NCBI GenBank assembly: GCA_902789725.1
Contig: CADAPC010000003.1
Location: 1-64,000 of the forward strand
From: an uncultured Bacteroidales bacterium
GTDB taxonomy: Bacteria; Bacteroidota; Bacteroidia; Bacteroidales; Bacteroidaceae
DNA length: 64,000 bases
Direction: 5' to 3'
A model generated the notes under the pieces. The model did no database searches. It was not told where the DNA came from and was given only the letters and a program-made list of their open reading frames with translations. The position numbers and the translations under genes are program-made. Positions 36,746-46,459 of this stretch are shown in pieces. Position 1 is the stretch's first letter; each line of letters starts with the position of its first letter.

Positions 36746-38686
36746 ATGGATACACAAATGAGTTTTACCGAAGCGATAAGTCAGAGCGGCTTTGAAACCA
36801 TCGACTTTATCATTTTGGTAGTTTACATCATCCTGCTCGTCAGCCTCGGTATGTTCCTGAGCCGTGACAAGGATGGTAAGGGTAAAAGTGCCAGCGACTA
36901 CTTCCTTGCCGGCAACACACTGACCTGGTGGGCGGTAGGTGCTTCTCTCATCGCTGCCAACATTTCGGCCGAGCAGTTCATCGGCATGTCTGGCACAGGT
37001 TATGCCGACGGCATCGCCATCGCAGCGTATGAAGTAATGGCAGCCGTCACACTGGTGGTGATTGGCAAGTTCTTACTGCCAACCATGATTGAACGCAAGA
37101 TTTTCACCATTCCTCAGTTCCTTCGCGAACGTTACAACGACGGTGTAGGTCTTGCATTTTCTATTCTTTGGCTGTTCCTTTACGTGTTCGTCAACCTGAC
37201 GTCAGTAGCTTGGCTTGGCGCATTGGCCATCGAGCAAATTCTGGGTCTTCAGGGATTGGCAGTGTCCATCGGCGGTATGGAAGTTTCCATGCGCATGATC
37301 ATCATCATTGCCCTCTTCCTCATCGCAGGTATCTACTCCATCTACGGAGGTCTGGCCTCAGTTGCTTGGACTGACGTGATGCAGGTGACCTTCCTTGTGG
37401 GTGGTGGTTTGGTGACTGCCTATTTCGCCCTTTGCTCTGTAGCAGGCGACGACGGCTCGTTCGTTGACGGTTTCAACAAAGTTTATACCTTCCTCACCAC
37501 AGGTGACCATTCAACCGACTCTCACTTCCACCTCGTCATTCGCGAAAGCCACAATCCAAGTGCCTTCGCCAACGTGCCCGGCATTGCAGCCATCGTAGGT
37601 GGCGTGTGGTTGACCAACTTGGGCTACTGGGGCTTCAACCAGTACATCATCCAGAAGGGTCTTGCCGCTAAGAACATCGATGAAGCCAAGAAGGGTCTCA
37701 TCTTCGCAGGTTTCCTCAAAATCCTCATCCCATTCATCGTAGTGCTCCCTGGCATCTGCGCTTACTACATGGCACAGAACGCCGATCAGTTCAACCACCT
37801 GCAAGGTTCCATCAATGTTGCTGACGATGCTTATCCTTGGCTGATTCGCAACTTTACTCCAACAGGCATCAAGGGTCTTTCATTTGCAGCCCTCACCGCA
37901 GCCATCATCTCTTCTCTGGCATCCATGTTCAACAGTACCTCTACCCTCTTCACGATGGATATCTACAAGAAGTACATCAACAAGAACGCCACTGACAAAG
38001 TGCTGGTGAACGTAGGCCGTATCGTGGCAGTTGCAGCATTGGTTATCGCAGCCGTAGCCGTGAAGCCACTCCTTGGTGGTCTCGACCAGGCATTCCAGTA
38101 CATCCAGGAGTACTCAGGCTTCATCTATCCCGGCATCATCACCGTGTTCGGTCTGGGTCTTCTCTGGAAACGCGCCTCTTCCACTGCTGCCGTTTGGACA
38201 GCCATCATCACCATCCCAATGGGTGTGCTCTTCAAGGTATTCCTTCCAGACGTGGCCTTCCAGTTCCGTGCTGGCTACATCTTCATCATCCTCGTCACCT
38301 TCTTCATCATCGTCAGCTACTTCGACAAGAAATATGTTAGCGTAGAACTTCCATCGTCAGATGACCGCAAAGCCATGCTGAAATGGGCTGGAATTATGGG
38401 AACAGCAGGTGCCATCATGATTGTAGCTTCCATCATTGTTGTGGCAATGGGCAACTCAACCGATGTGACCACCTATCTGAACGACATCGGCTTCCAGGCC
38501 TTCATTTTCTTCGGTGTACTGGTTGGCTGCAATGCCGTTTGGCTCTACAGCAATGCTAAAGATAAGGTGGCAGACACCAAAGCACTTCCAGTGGACCTCA
38601 GCCTGTTCAAGACCACTCGTGGCTACACCTACGGCACCATTGGCATCTGTGTCATCACGATGATTCTTTACATCCTGCTCTGGTAA
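36746..38686 (+). CDS. Sodium/solute symporter, probable arabinose importer (AraP-like)
   Basis: The 646-residue inner-membrane protein belongs to the solute:sodium symporter (SSS) family. It has around 14 hydrophobic segments and family motifs such as SDYFLAGNTLTWWAVGASL, ISAEQFIGMSG and GGLASVAWTDVMQ. In Bacteroides thetaiotaomicron an SSS transporter in the equivalent locus (called AraP) is assigned to L-arabinose; the match in gene order supports the same substrate here. It lies 51 bases after the mutarotase and 51 before AraR. Confidence 0.88.
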   Translation: MDTQMSFTEAISQSGFETIDFIILVVYIILLVSLGMFLSRDKDGKGKSASDYFLAGNTLTWWAVGASLIAANISAEQFIGMSGTGYADGIAIAAYEVMAAVTLVVIGKFLLPTMIERKIFTIPQFLRERYNDGVGLAFSILWLFLYVFVNLTSVAWLGALAIEQILGLQGLAVSIGGMEVSMRMIIIIALFLIAGIYSIYGGLASVAWTDVMQVTFLVGGGLVTAYFALCSVAGDDGSFVDGFNKVYTFLTTGDHSTDSHFHLVIRESHNPSAFANVPGIAAIVGGVWLTNLGYWGFNQYIIQKGLAAKNIDEAKKGLIFAGFLKILIPFIVVLPGICAYYMAQNADQFNHLQGSINVADDAYPWLIRNFTPTGIKGLSFAALTAAIISSLASMFNSTSTLFTMDIYKKYINKNATDKVLVNVGRIVAVAALVIAAVAVKPLLGGLDQAFQYIQEYSGFIYPGIITVFGLGLLWKRASSTAAVWTAIITIPMGVLFKVFLPDVAFQFRAGYIFIILVTFFIIVSYFDKKYVSVELPSSDDRKAMLKWAGIMGTAGAIMIVASIIVVAMGNSTDVTTYLNDIGFQAFIFFGVLVGCNAVWLYSNAKDKVADTKALPVDLSLFKTTRGYTYGTIGICVITMILYILLW

Positions 38687-38737
38687 TTCAGACTTAGACC
38701 TACACATTATTTATATATAATAAGAAGCCTCCAATCC

Positions 38738-39388
38738 ATGACAGCTTACACCTCATACCCCCAGTTCTACGTGTCCGTCGATTGCGTCATTTTCGGATTC
38801 GCAGACGGGCATCTTAAAGTGCTGATTCATCAGCGCCCATACGCCCCGGGGCAAGGTGAGATGTCATTGATTGGAGGCTTTGTTCAAACCAACGAAAGTA
38901 TAGACACTTCAGCCAAGCGCATTCTGAAAGAGTTCACGGGGCTTGACAACGTCTATATGCAACAACTTGCCACTTTTGGTGAAGTGGAACGCGACCCGGG
39001 TGAGCGCGTCATCAGCATTGTTTACTTTGCCCTCATCAACGTAAACGATTACGATTCCACACTTTCCGACATTCACAATGCCAAATGGGTAGATGTGGAC
39101 AGTCTCCCAACCCTCTGCTTTGACCATAACGACATGGTGCAGAAAGCACGCCACACCGTTGGCGAAACTATCAAAACCGAACCCATCGGCTGCAACCTCC
39201 TGCCCCGATATTTTACGCTGAGCCTCTTGCAAACACTTTACGAAAGCATACTCGGCACCCCGATTGACAAGCGTAATTTTCGCCGCTCAATCTCTGAAAA
39301 AGACTATATTCAGGCTACCGACATGGTGGATCGTTCCTCCTCACGCCGTGGAGCCACATTATATAAATTTACAAGCAGAAACACGTAA
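38738..39388 (+). CDS. araR: AraR, NrtR/Nudix-family transcriptional regulator of arabinose use
   Basis: The 216-residue protein has a Nudix-like N-terminal domain and a C-terminal winged helix (about 145-210, with RYFTLSLLQTLYESIL and the KRNFRR turn). The Nudix box is degenerate: after the GFVQTNE start, the expected REUxEExG reads RILKEFTG, losing catalytic glutamates. This fits a ligand sensor rather than a hydrolase. AraR of Bacteroides is known to be of this type, repressing arabinose genes until arabinose binds. It is encoded in the middle of the operon, suggesting autoregulation through the upstream promoter. Confidence 0.85.
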   Translation: MTAYTSYPQFYVSVDCVIFGFADGHLKVLIHQRPYAPGQGEMSLIGGFVQTNESIDTSAKRILKEFTGLDNVYMQQLATFGEVERDPGERVISIVYFALINVNDYDSTLSDIHNAKWVDVDSLPTLCFDHNDMVQKARHTVGETIKTEPIGCNLLPRYFTLSLLQTLYESILGTPIDKRNFRRSISEKDYIQATDMVDRSSSRRGATLYKFTSRNT

Positions 39389-39417
39389 TTCTATCAACAA
39401 TATAAATTCGTAATACT

Positions 39418-40128
39418 ATGTTAGAAGAACTGAAAGAAAAAGTATTCAAGGCAAACCTTGACTTGGTAAAGCAGGGACTCGTTATCTTCACATGGGGAAA
39501 CGTGTCTGGTATTGACCGTGAGAAAGGACTGGTAGTCATCAAACCCTCAGGAGTAAGTTATGACGAGATGAAAGCCAGCGACATGGTGGTGGTTGATTTA
39601 GAAAGTGGAAAAGTGGTGGAAGGCGACCTCAATCCCTCGTCCGACACACCAACCCACTTAGTGCTCTACAAGGCATTTCCCAACATTCAGGGCGTAGTGC
39701 ACACCCACTCCACCTATGCGACTGCATTTGCGCAAGCAGGCAAGGACATTCCCAACATCGGCACCACTCATGCCGACTATTTCTATCAAGCCATCCCTTG
39801 CACCCGCGACATGACCAAAGAAGAGGTGGAAGGTCAGTACGAGCTGGAGACAGGCAACGTGATTGTAGATGAAATCCTCAACATCCGCAAGATTAATCCC
39901 GACCACACCCCTGCCGTATTGGTGAAGAATCACGGTCCATTCTCTTGGGGCACATCCCCCGACAATGCGGTCTATAACGCTAAGGTGATGGAACAGTGTG
40001 CCAAGATGGCATTCATCGCCTTCAGCGTCAACCCCAATCTGACAATGAACCAGCTGTTGGTGGAAAAACACTACAACCGCAAGCATGGCCCCAACGCTTA
40101 CTACGGACAAAAGGGACAGAAACACTAA
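39418..40128 (+). CDS. araD: L-ribulose-5-phosphate 4-epimerase
   Basis: The 236-residue class II aldolase-fold enzyme converts L-ribulose 5-phosphate to D-xylulose 5-phosphate, the last specific arabinose step. Zinc-site motifs HTHSTYAT and the later [12 protein letters not shown] are present, along with [10 protein letters not shown] and [10 protein letters not shown]. The length matches E. coli AraD. It lies 29 bases after araR and 42 before araA. Confidence 0.95.
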   Translation: MLEELKEKVFKANLDLVKQGLVIFTWGNVSGIDREKGLVVIKPSGVSYDEMKASDMVVVDLESGKVVEGDLNPSSDTPTHLVLYKAFPNIQGVVHTHSTYATAFAQAGKDIPNIGTTHADYFYQAIPCTRDMTKEEVEGQYELETGNVIVDEILNIRKINPDHTPAVLVKNHGPFSWGTSPDNAVYNAKVMEQCAKMAFIAFSVNPNLTMNQLLVEKHYNRKHGPNAYYGQKGQKH

Positions 40129-40170
40129 TTGAAAATACACTAATACTAACAACTAAAACATTAAAAGACT

Positions 40171-41706
40171 ATGGCTTTTGAAAATTTGGAATTATGGTGG
40201 GTGACTGGTGCGCAGTTGCTCTACGGAGGTGAAACAGTGAAAATCGTTGACGGCCACTCAAAGGAAATGGTGGACGGACTCAACAATGGCGGTCTCATCC
40301 CCATCAAAGTGGTTTACAAAGGAACAGCAAACTCTTCCAAGGAAGTGGAAGCTGTGATGAAGGCAGCCAACAACGACGAGAAGTGCGTGGGTGTCATCAC
40401 ATGGATGCACACCTTCTCCCCTGCCAAGATGTGGATCAAGGGTCTGCAGGATTTGCAGAAACCACTCCTCCACTTCCACACTCAGTACAACGCAGAAATT
40501 CCATGGGAGACCATGGACATGGATTTCATGAACCTCAACCAGTCAGCCCATGGCGACATCGAGTTCGGACACATCTGCACTCGCATGCGCGTGCCTCGCA
40601 AGGTTGTTTGTGGCTACTGGAAGGACGAACAAGCTCAGAAACAGATAGCTGTTTGGGCTCGCGTGGCAGCTGGTGTGGCCGATGCCAAGAACGTACGCTG
40701 TCTGATGTTTGGCATGAACATGAACAATGTAGCTGTGACCGATGGCGACCGTGTTGAGTTTGAGCAGCGCCTGGGCTACCACGTTGACTACTATCCAGTA
40801 AGCTCCCTGATGGAATACTTCAAGCAGGTGACTGATGCCGAAGTAGATGAGTTGGTTGAGGAATACAAGAAAGAATACACCATCAAGATTGACGAAAGTG
40901 GCGAAGAAGTTTACTGGCAGAAGGTGAAGAACGCAGCTAAGGCAGAAATCGCCCTTCGCCGCGTGCTGAAGGATGAAGGTGCCACAGCCTTCACCACCAA
41001 CTTCGACGACCTTGGCGATGCCGACATCAACGACCCCAACTTTGTTGGTTTCGACCAAATTCCAGGCCTTGCTTCTCAGCGCCTGATGGCCGAAGGCTAC
41101 GGATTTGGTGCCGAAGGCGACTGGAAGACCGCTTGCCTCTATCGCACTCTCTGGGTAATTCAGCAGGGCATGCCAATTGGTTGCTCATTCCTTGAGGACT
41201 ACACCCTCAACTTTGCAGGCGACCGTTCTTCTTGCCTCCAGAGCCACATGCTCGAGGTTTGTCCTCTCATCGCTGTTGACAAGCCAAAGCTTGAAGTACA
41301 CTTCCTCGGCATCGGTATCCGCAAGCAGCAGACAGCCCGTCTCGTGTTCACATCTAAGGTGGGCCGCGGCATCAAGGCCACAGTGGTTGACCTTGGCAAC
41401 CGCTTCCGTCTCATCTCTCAGGAGGTGGAGTGCATCGAGCCAAAGCCTATGCCCAACCTTCCTGTGGCTTCAGCCCTTTGGGTTCCACAGCCTACTTTCG
41501 AGATTGGTGCCGGCGCATGGATTCTGGCAGGTGGCACACACCACAGCGCATTCTCTTACGACATTACAGAGGAGTACTGGGAAGACTTCGCAGAGATGGT
41601 GGGCATCGAGTATGTCAAAATTAACAAGGACACCAACACCAGCGACTTCAAGCAGCAGCTCCGCAACAACGAGATTTATTTCATGCTGAACAAAGCACTT
41701 AAGTAA
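40171..41706 (+). CDS. araA: L-arabinose isomerase
   Basis: The 511-residue enzyme converts L-arabinose to L-ribulose with a Mn2+-type metal site. The family pattern includes ELWWVTGAQLLYG at the N-terminus, HFHTQYNAEIPW, GFGAEGDWKTA with the metal-site Glu, and the C-terminal GGTHHSAFSYD with its His. It is directly followed (3 bases) by the ribulokinase gene, so translation is probably coupled. Confidence 0.96.
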   Translation: MAFENLELWWVTGAQLLYGGETVKIVDGHSKEMVDGLNNGGLIPIKVVYKGTANSSKEVEAVMKAANNDEKCVGVITWMHTFSPAKMWIKGLQDLQKPLLHFHTQYNAEIPWETMDMDFMNLNQSAHGDIEFGHICTRMRVPRKVVCGYWKDEQAQKQIAVWARVAAGVADAKNVRCLMFGMNMNNVAVTDGDRVEFEQRLGYHVDYYPVSSLMEYFKQVTDAEVDELVEEYKKEYTIKIDESGEEVYWQKVKNAAKAEIALRRVLKDEGATAFTTNFDDLGDADINDPNFVGFDQIPGLASQRLMAEGYGFGAEGDWKTACLYRTLWVIQQGMPIGCSFLEDYTLNFAGDRSSCLQSHMLEVCPLIAVDKPKLEVHFLGIGIRKQQTARLVFTSKVGRGIKATVVDLGNRFRLISQEVECIEPKPMPNLPVASALWVPQPTFEIGAGAWILAGGTHHSAFSYDITEEYWEDFAEMVGIEYVKINKDTNTSDFKQQLRNNEIYFMLNKALK

Positions 41707-41709
41707 TCA

Positions 41710-43305
41710 ATGCCTATGACACCCAAACAAACCATAGAATCAGGTAAAGCCATACTCGGTATCGAGTTTGGCTCTACCCGTATCAAGGCTGTTCTCATCG
41801 ACGAGAACTACAAGCCCATCGCACAGGGCAGCCACACATGGGAAAACCAGTTGGTGGATGGACTTTGGACCTACAGCACCGAGGCCATTTGGTACGGTCT
41901 GCAAGACTGCTACGCCCAGTTGCGCAAGAACGTGCTCGAGCAGTACGAAGTGGAAATTGAGACGCTGGCAGCCATCGGCATCAGTGCCATGATGCACGGC
42001 TACATGGCCTTCAAGGGCAACGACATCTTGGTGCCATTCCGCACTTGGCGCAACACCAACACAGGCAAAGCCGCTGCCGAACTCTCCAAATTGTTCAACT
42101 ACAACATACCTCTCCGCTGGAGCATCTCTCACCTCTACGAAGCCATCCTCGACAACGAGGAGCACGTAAAGGACATCGAGTTTCTCACCACCCTTGCCGG
42201 TTACATCCACTGGCAAATCACGGGCCAGAAGGTATTGGGTGTTGGCGATGCCTCAGGCATGATTCCTGTTGACCCCAAGACCAAGACCTACGATGCCACT
42301 ATGGTGGAGAAATTCGACAAGCTCATCGAGCCACGAGGCTTCAGCTGGAAACTCCTCGACATCCTGCCCAAGTCGCTCAATGCTGGCGAGAATGCAGGTT
42401 TCCTCACCCCCGAAGGTGCCAACCGTCTTGACGTGTCGGGCCATCTGAAACCTGGCATTCCAGTTTGCCCGCCCGAAGGCGACGCTGGCACAGGCATGGT
42501 AGCCACCAATGCCGTGAAGCAGCGCACAGGCAACGTTTCGGCCGGAACATCATCCTTCTCCATGATTGTTCTGGAGAAAGAGCTCTCCAAGCCCTATGAG
42601 ATGATTGACATGGTGACCACTCCCGACGGCTCGCTCGTGGCCATGGTTCACTGCAACAACTGCACGTCCGACATCAACGCCTGGGTGAAGATTTTCAAGG
42701 AATTCCAAGAATTGATGGGCATGCCGGTTGACATGAACCAACTCTACACCAACCTCTTCAACATTGCAACCAAAGGCGATGCCGACTGTGGAGGCATCCT
42801 CTCCTACAACTACGTGTCGGGAGAGCCCGTGACTGGTCTGGCCGACGGACGTCCACTCTTTGTTCGTTCAGCCAACGACAAGTTCAGCCTTGCCAACTTC
42901 ATGCGTGCCCACCTCTATGGTGCTATCGGTGTGTTGAAGATTGGCAACGACATTCTCCTGAAAGAAGAGAAGGTAAAGGTTGACCGCATCACAGGTCATG
43001 GAGGCTACTTCACCACCAAAGGTGTGGGTCAGAAGATGTTGGCTGCCGCACTCAACTCCCCTATCTCAGTGATGGAGACAGCAGGCGAAGGCGGTGCATG
43101 GGGCATTGCTCTTCTGGCAGCCTACGCCGTTTGCAAGAACAAGGAACTCTCCCTTGCCAATTACCTCGACCAAGTGGTCTTCGCAGGCAACGAGGGCGAA
43201 GAAATCAAACCCACTCCCGAAGACGTGGCAGGCTTCAACGCCTATATTGAGAACTACAAGGCAGGACTCGCCATTGAGCAAGCCGCAGTGGATAACAAAA
43301 AATAA
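41710..43305 (+). CDS. araB: FGGY-family sugar kinase, probable L-ribulokinase
   Basis: The 531-residue kinase phosphorylates L-ribulose in this context. The N-terminal phosphate motif (GIEFGSTRIKAVLID), the sugar-binding region and the C-terminal FGGY-type pattern (KVDRITGHGGYFTTKGVGQ) are visible. It is shorter than and distinct from E. coli AraB, belonging to the FGGY branch used as ribulokinase in Bacteroides arabinose loci. Xylulokinase is the main alternative by sequence, but position between araA and transketolase favours ribulokinase. Confidence 0.85.
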   Translation: MPMTPKQTIESGKAILGIEFGSTRIKAVLIDENYKPIAQGSHTWENQLVDGLWTYSTEAIWYGLQDCYAQLRKNVLEQYEVEIETLAAIGISAMMHGYMAFKGNDILVPFRTWRNTNTGKAAAELSKLFNYNIPLRWSISHLYEAILDNEEHVKDIEFLTTLAGYIHWQITGQKVLGVGDASGMIPVDPKTKTYDATMVEKFDKLIEPRGFSWKLLDILPKSLNAGENAGFLTPEGANRLDVSGHLKPGIPVCPPEGDAGTGMVATNAVKQRTGNVSAGTSSFSMIVLEKELSKPYEMIDMVTTPDGSLVAMVHCNNCTSDINAWVKIFKEFQELMGMPVDMNQLYTNLFNIATKGDADCGGILSYNYVSGEPVTGLADGRPLFVRSANDKFSLANFMRAHLYGAIGVLKIGNDILLKEEKVKVDRITGHGGYFTTKGVGQKMLAAALNSPISVMETAGEGGAWGIALLAAYAVCKNKELSLANYLDQVVFAGNEGEEIKPTPEDVAGFNAYIENYKAGLAIEQAAVDNKK

Positions 43306-43319
43306 ACAAACAAAAACTT

Positions 43320-45341
43320 ATGGCAAATTCTATTAACGTACTGAATCATGCAGCGGACAACATCCGCATACTTGCAGCAGCTGCAGTAGAAAAGGCTAAG
43401 TCTGGACACCCTGGTGGTGCCATGGGCGGTGCCGACTTTATCAATGTTTTGTATTCTGAGTATCTCAAATATGACCCCAAGAACCCAGGTTGGGTAGGTC
43501 GCGACCGTTTCTTCCTCGACCCTGGTCACATGGCTCCCATGCTCTACTCTCAACTCACCCTCATCGGTAAGTTCACCCTCGACGAACTGGCACAGCTCCG
43601 CCAGTGGGGTTCTCCAACTACGGGTCACCCCGAGTTTGAGATAGCTCGCGGCATCGAAAACACCTCAGGTCCTCTGGGCCAAGGCCATGTGTTCGCCATT
43701 GGCGCAGCCATCGCAGCCAAATTCCTGGCAGCCCACACCGGCAACCCCACTTTCGCAAAGGAAACCATCTACGCATACATCTCCGACGGTGGTGTGCAGG
43801 AAGAGATTTCACAAGGTGGCGCACGCATCGCAGCTGTGCTCGGACTCGACAACCTCATCATGTTCTACGACTCCAACGACATTCAGCTTTCTACTGAAAC
43901 CAAGGATGTGATGACAGAGGACACAGCCGCTAAGTATCGCGCCATCGGATGGGAAGTCATCGAAATTTGTGGTAACGATGCTGCACAGATTCGTCAGGCA
44001 CTCGACACAGCCCAGAAGGTGGAAGGCAAGCCAACCCTCATCATCGGTAAGTGCATCATGGGTAAGGGTGCCCTCAAGGCCGACGGCACTTCTTACGAAG
44101 CCAATTGCAAAACTCACGGTGCTCCACTCGGAGGCGATGCCTTTGTCAACACCATCAAGCATCTTGGTGGCGACCCTGAGAATCCATTCCAGATTTTCGA
44201 CGATGTCAAGGAACTCTATGCCAACCGTGCCAAGGAACTCGAAAGCATCTGCGCTGAGCGCTATGCTGAGGAAAAGGCATGGGCTGAAGCCAACCCAGAG
44301 AAGGCAGCCCAGCAAGCCGACTGGTTCAGCGGCAAGGCTCCAAAGATTGACTGGAGCAAGTGTGTGCAGAAGGATAACGATGCCACACGTTCCGCATCGG
44401 CTGCATGCCTCTCAGTGCTTGCAGACCAAGTGCCCAATATGATTTGCGCATCTGCCGACCTATCCAATTCCGACAAGACCGATGGCTTCCTGAAGAAGAC
44501 CCACGCCTTTACCAAAGGCGATTTCTCCGGAGCCTTCTTCCAGGCAGGTGTGGCCGAGCTTACCATGGCTTGCTGCTGCATCGGTATGGCACTTCATGGC
44601 GGTGTTATCCCCGCTTGCGGAACCTTCTTCGTATTCTCCGACTACATGAAACCAGCCGTTCGTATGGCAGCCCTCATGGAGCTTCCCGTGAAGTTCATCT
44701 GGACCCATGACGCATTCCGTGTAGGCGAAGACGGACCTACTCACGAACCCGTTGAGCAGGAAGCACAGATTCGCCTAATGGAGAAACTGAAGAACCACTC
44801 TGGCAAACCCTCTGTGCTCGTTCTCCGTCCAGCCGACGCACAGGAAACCACATGCGCCTGGGCACTCGCCATGGAGAATATGGCCACCCCATCAGCCCTC
44901 ATCCTCTCTCGCCAGAACATTCAGAACCTGCCCGCTGGCAACGACTACAGCCAAGTAACTAAGGGCGGTTACATCGTAGCTGGTTCCGACGAGAATCCTG
45001 ATGTCATCCTCGTAGCCACAGGTTCTGAAGTATCTACGCTCGTAGCAGGTGCCGAACTCCTCCGCAAGGACGGCAAGAAGGTGCGCATCGTCAGCGTTCC
45101 ATCCGAAGGCCTCTTCCGTCAGCAGTCCAAGGAGTATCAGCAGAGTGTACTGCCACGGGGTGTGAAGAAGTTCGGTCTCACAGCCGGTTTGCCAGTCAAC
45201 CTCCTGGGTCTTGTGCCCGAGGCAGAAGGCACCATCTGGGGTCTTGAATCCTTCGGTTTTTCAGCTCCTTACAAGGTGCTCGACGAGAAACTGGGTTACA
45301 CAGCAGAAAATGTTTATGCACAGGTAAACAAATTGTTCTAA
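43320..45341 (+). CDS. tkt: Transketolase
   Basis: The 673-residue thiamine diphosphate enzyme moves two-carbon units between sugar phosphates. Features include the N-terminal SGHPGGAMGGADF segment, the cofactor-binding SDGGVQEEISQGG with MFYDSND, and the C-terminal THDAFRVGEDGPTHEPVEQ. It follows araB by 14 bases. Its place in the arabinose operon means that xylulose 5-phosphate can be fed straight into the non-oxidative pentose phosphate pathway when arabinose is used. Confidence 0.95.
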   Translation: MANSINVLNHAADNIRILAAAAVEKAKSGHPGGAMGGADFINVLYSEYLKYDPKNPGWVGRDRFFLDPGHMAPMLYSQLTLIGKFTLDELAQLRQWGSPTTGHPEFEIARGIENTSGPLGQGHVFAIGAAIAAKFLAAHTGNPTFAKETIYAYISDGGVQEEISQGGARIAAVLGLDNLIMFYDSNDIQLSTETKDVMTEDTAAKYRAIGWEVIEICGNDAAQIRQALDTAQKVEGKPTLIIGKCIMGKGALKADGTSYEANCKTHGAPLGGDAFVNTIKHLGGDPENPFQIFDDVKELYANRAKELESICAERYAEEKAWAEANPEKAAQQADWFSGKAPKIDWSKCVQKDNDATRSASAACLSVLADQVPNMICASADLSNSDKTDGFLKKTHAFTKGDFSGAFFQAGVAELTMACCCIGMALHGGVIPACGTFFVFSDYMKPAVRMAALMELPVKFIWTHDAFRVGEDGPTHEPVEQEAQIRLMEKLKNHSGKPSVLVLRPADAQETTCAWALAMENMATPSALILSRQNIQNLPAGNDYSQVTKGGYIVAGSDENPDVILVATGSEVSTLVAGAELLRKDGKKVRIVSVPSEGLFRQQSKEYQQSVLPRGVKKFGLTAGLPVNLLGLVPEAEGTIWGLESFGFSAPYKVLDEKLGYTAENVYAQVNKLF

Positions 45342-45342
45342 C

Positions 45343-45457
45343 AAAGTGAAAAGTGAAAAGTGAAAAGTGAGAAATCCAAATTACCTGCTATGCGGTTTGT
45401 TTCCCATTAGCAAAAGTAACTTAAATTTTTCACTTTTCACTCTTCATTTTTCACTTC
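45343..45457. repeat. Inverted pair of 42-bp dispersed repeats
   Basis: Two 42-base arms, 45343-45384 and 45416-45457 (inverted), match at 35 of 42 positions by hand alignment and flank a 31-base centre. Each arm contains tandem AAAGTGA-type units followed by an ATCC/TTTAAGTTAC-like end. A third copy lies at 48342-48383. The pair could form a long hairpin in the mRNA between transketolase and rpiB. It looks like a REP/MITE-like family. Confidence 0.8.
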
Positions 45458-45469
45458 ATCATTGTATTT

Positions 45470-45910
45470 ATGGAAGTGAAAACAGTAGGAATTGCCAGCG
45501 ATCATGCTGCATTCCCCTTGAAGCAATTCGTAAAGAAATACCTCGACGAGAAAGGCTACGCCTACAAGGACTATGGCACCTACACCGAAGAGTCGTGCAA
45601 TTACGCCACCTACGGTCATGCCTTAGCTGAAGGCATCGAGCAGGGTGAAGTCTATCCAGGCATCGCTATGTGTGGTTCGGGCGAAGGCATTTCCATGACC
45701 CTCAACAAGCACCAACAAATTCGTGCCGGACTTGTTTGGCAACCCGAGATTGCCCACCTCATCCGCGAGCACAACAATGCCAATGTCATAGTCTTCCCCG
45801 GTCGCTTCATCAGCGAGGAAGTATGCCGTCAGTGCCTTGACGAGTTCTTCAACACTGAGTTTGCAGGAGGCCGCCATCAGCAGCGCATCGAGGCGATTCC
45901 TTGCAAGTAA
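45470..45910 (+). CDS. rpiB: Ribose-5-phosphate isomerase B
   Basis: The 146-residue enzyme interconverts ribose 5-phosphate and ribulose 5-phosphate. The N-terminal IASDHAAFPLK, the active-site MCGSGEGISMTLNK with Cys, and HNNANVIVFPGR are characteristic. It completes the pentose-phosphate end of the arabinose operon. The 42-bp inverted repeat lies between it and transketolase and might alter its expression relative to upstream genes. A perfect terminator follows. Confidence 0.94.
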   Translation: MEVKTVGIASDHAAFPLKQFVKKYLDEKGYAYKDYGTYTEESCNYATYGHALAEGIEQGEVYPGIAMCGSGEGISMTLNKHQQIRAGLVWQPEIAHLIREHNNANVIVFPGRFISEEVCRQCLDEFFNTEFAGGRHQQRIEAIPCK

Positions 45911-45934
45911 GCGAATAATCTCATCTCTATCCTG

Positions 45935-45969
45935 AAAAAGTGAAGGAGGGCTTTCCTCCTTCACTTTTT
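45935..45969 (+). terminator. Rho-independent terminator of the arabinose operon
   Basis: A perfect 15-bp stem (45935-45949 with 45955-45969) around a 5-base loop (GCTTT), with an A-rich left and T-rich right base, lies 25 bases after the rpiB stop. The symmetry would also allow termination from the other side. Confidence 0.92.
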
Positions 45970-46063
45970 GGTGTTTCCAAGAATCCTTATCCATCCAAAA
46001 CAATAAACACTGATACCCAAGCTCTGACACCCCCTATTCCACCCTACTTCCCAAGGGGCAGAC

Positions 46064-46121
46064 AAGTATTTGGCAAGGGGTTGGCAAGTATAATGTGCTT
46101 GCTTGGACTTGCCAAGTACTT
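46064..46121. repeat. Inverted repeat cluster around TTGGCAAG
   Basis: AAGTATTTGGCAAG (46064-46077) and CTTGCCAAGTACTT (46108-46121) are inverted copies with one mismatch. Within them TTGGCAAGT (46081-46089) and ACTTGCCAA (46107-46115) form a second perfect pair. Further CTTGCC copies continue to about 46145. The rest of 45970-46300 has no gene I can support. Confidence 0.7.
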
Positions 46122-46300
46122 GCAAAAGGCTTGCCATCTCCTTGCCTACTCCCTACTACTCTTTGAGAAAGGTATGCATTGTAATTTGCGAGTAAGCGAG
46201 AGCAAACGTGTTTAGTCTCTTCCAAGCGTGAGCTGGTTCAACCAAAAGTTAAATAATCACACCATGAAAGTGTAGCTACAAACCAATTTGCCCTGCTTTA

Positions 46301-46402
46301 GAGAAAATTTATCGTTTATCGGTAAAATTTTCTCGTTTTCTTTTGGTAGTCACGAAAAGATGTTTTACCTTTGCACCGAAAATAATTATCGACAAACGAT
46401 AA
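46301..46402 (+). promoter_or_regulatory. Promoter and inverted repeats of the SPFH-DUF2975-XRE cassette
   Basis: TTTG (46342-46345), 20 bases, then TACCTTTG (46366-46373) is a near-ideal Bacteroidota promoter. It is flanked by two dyads: GAGAAAATTT/AAATTTTCTC (46301-46310 and 46325-46334), enclosing ATCGTTTATCG, and TTATCG-ACAAA-CGATAA (46386-46402), just past the expected transcription start. The shared ATCGTTTATCG-like core on both sides suggests paired operators, plausibly for the XRE regulator encoded at the end of the cassette. Confidence 0.65.
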
Positions 46403-46459
46403 AAACTTTCAAAATAAACAATAATTACTACTTATCACTTTAACAAACAACAAAAGACT

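Noticed and set aside
46200-46260. Possible tRNA because of a GGTTCAA-like segment
   Set aside because: No acceptor stem, anticodon arm or cloverleaf could be drawn around it.
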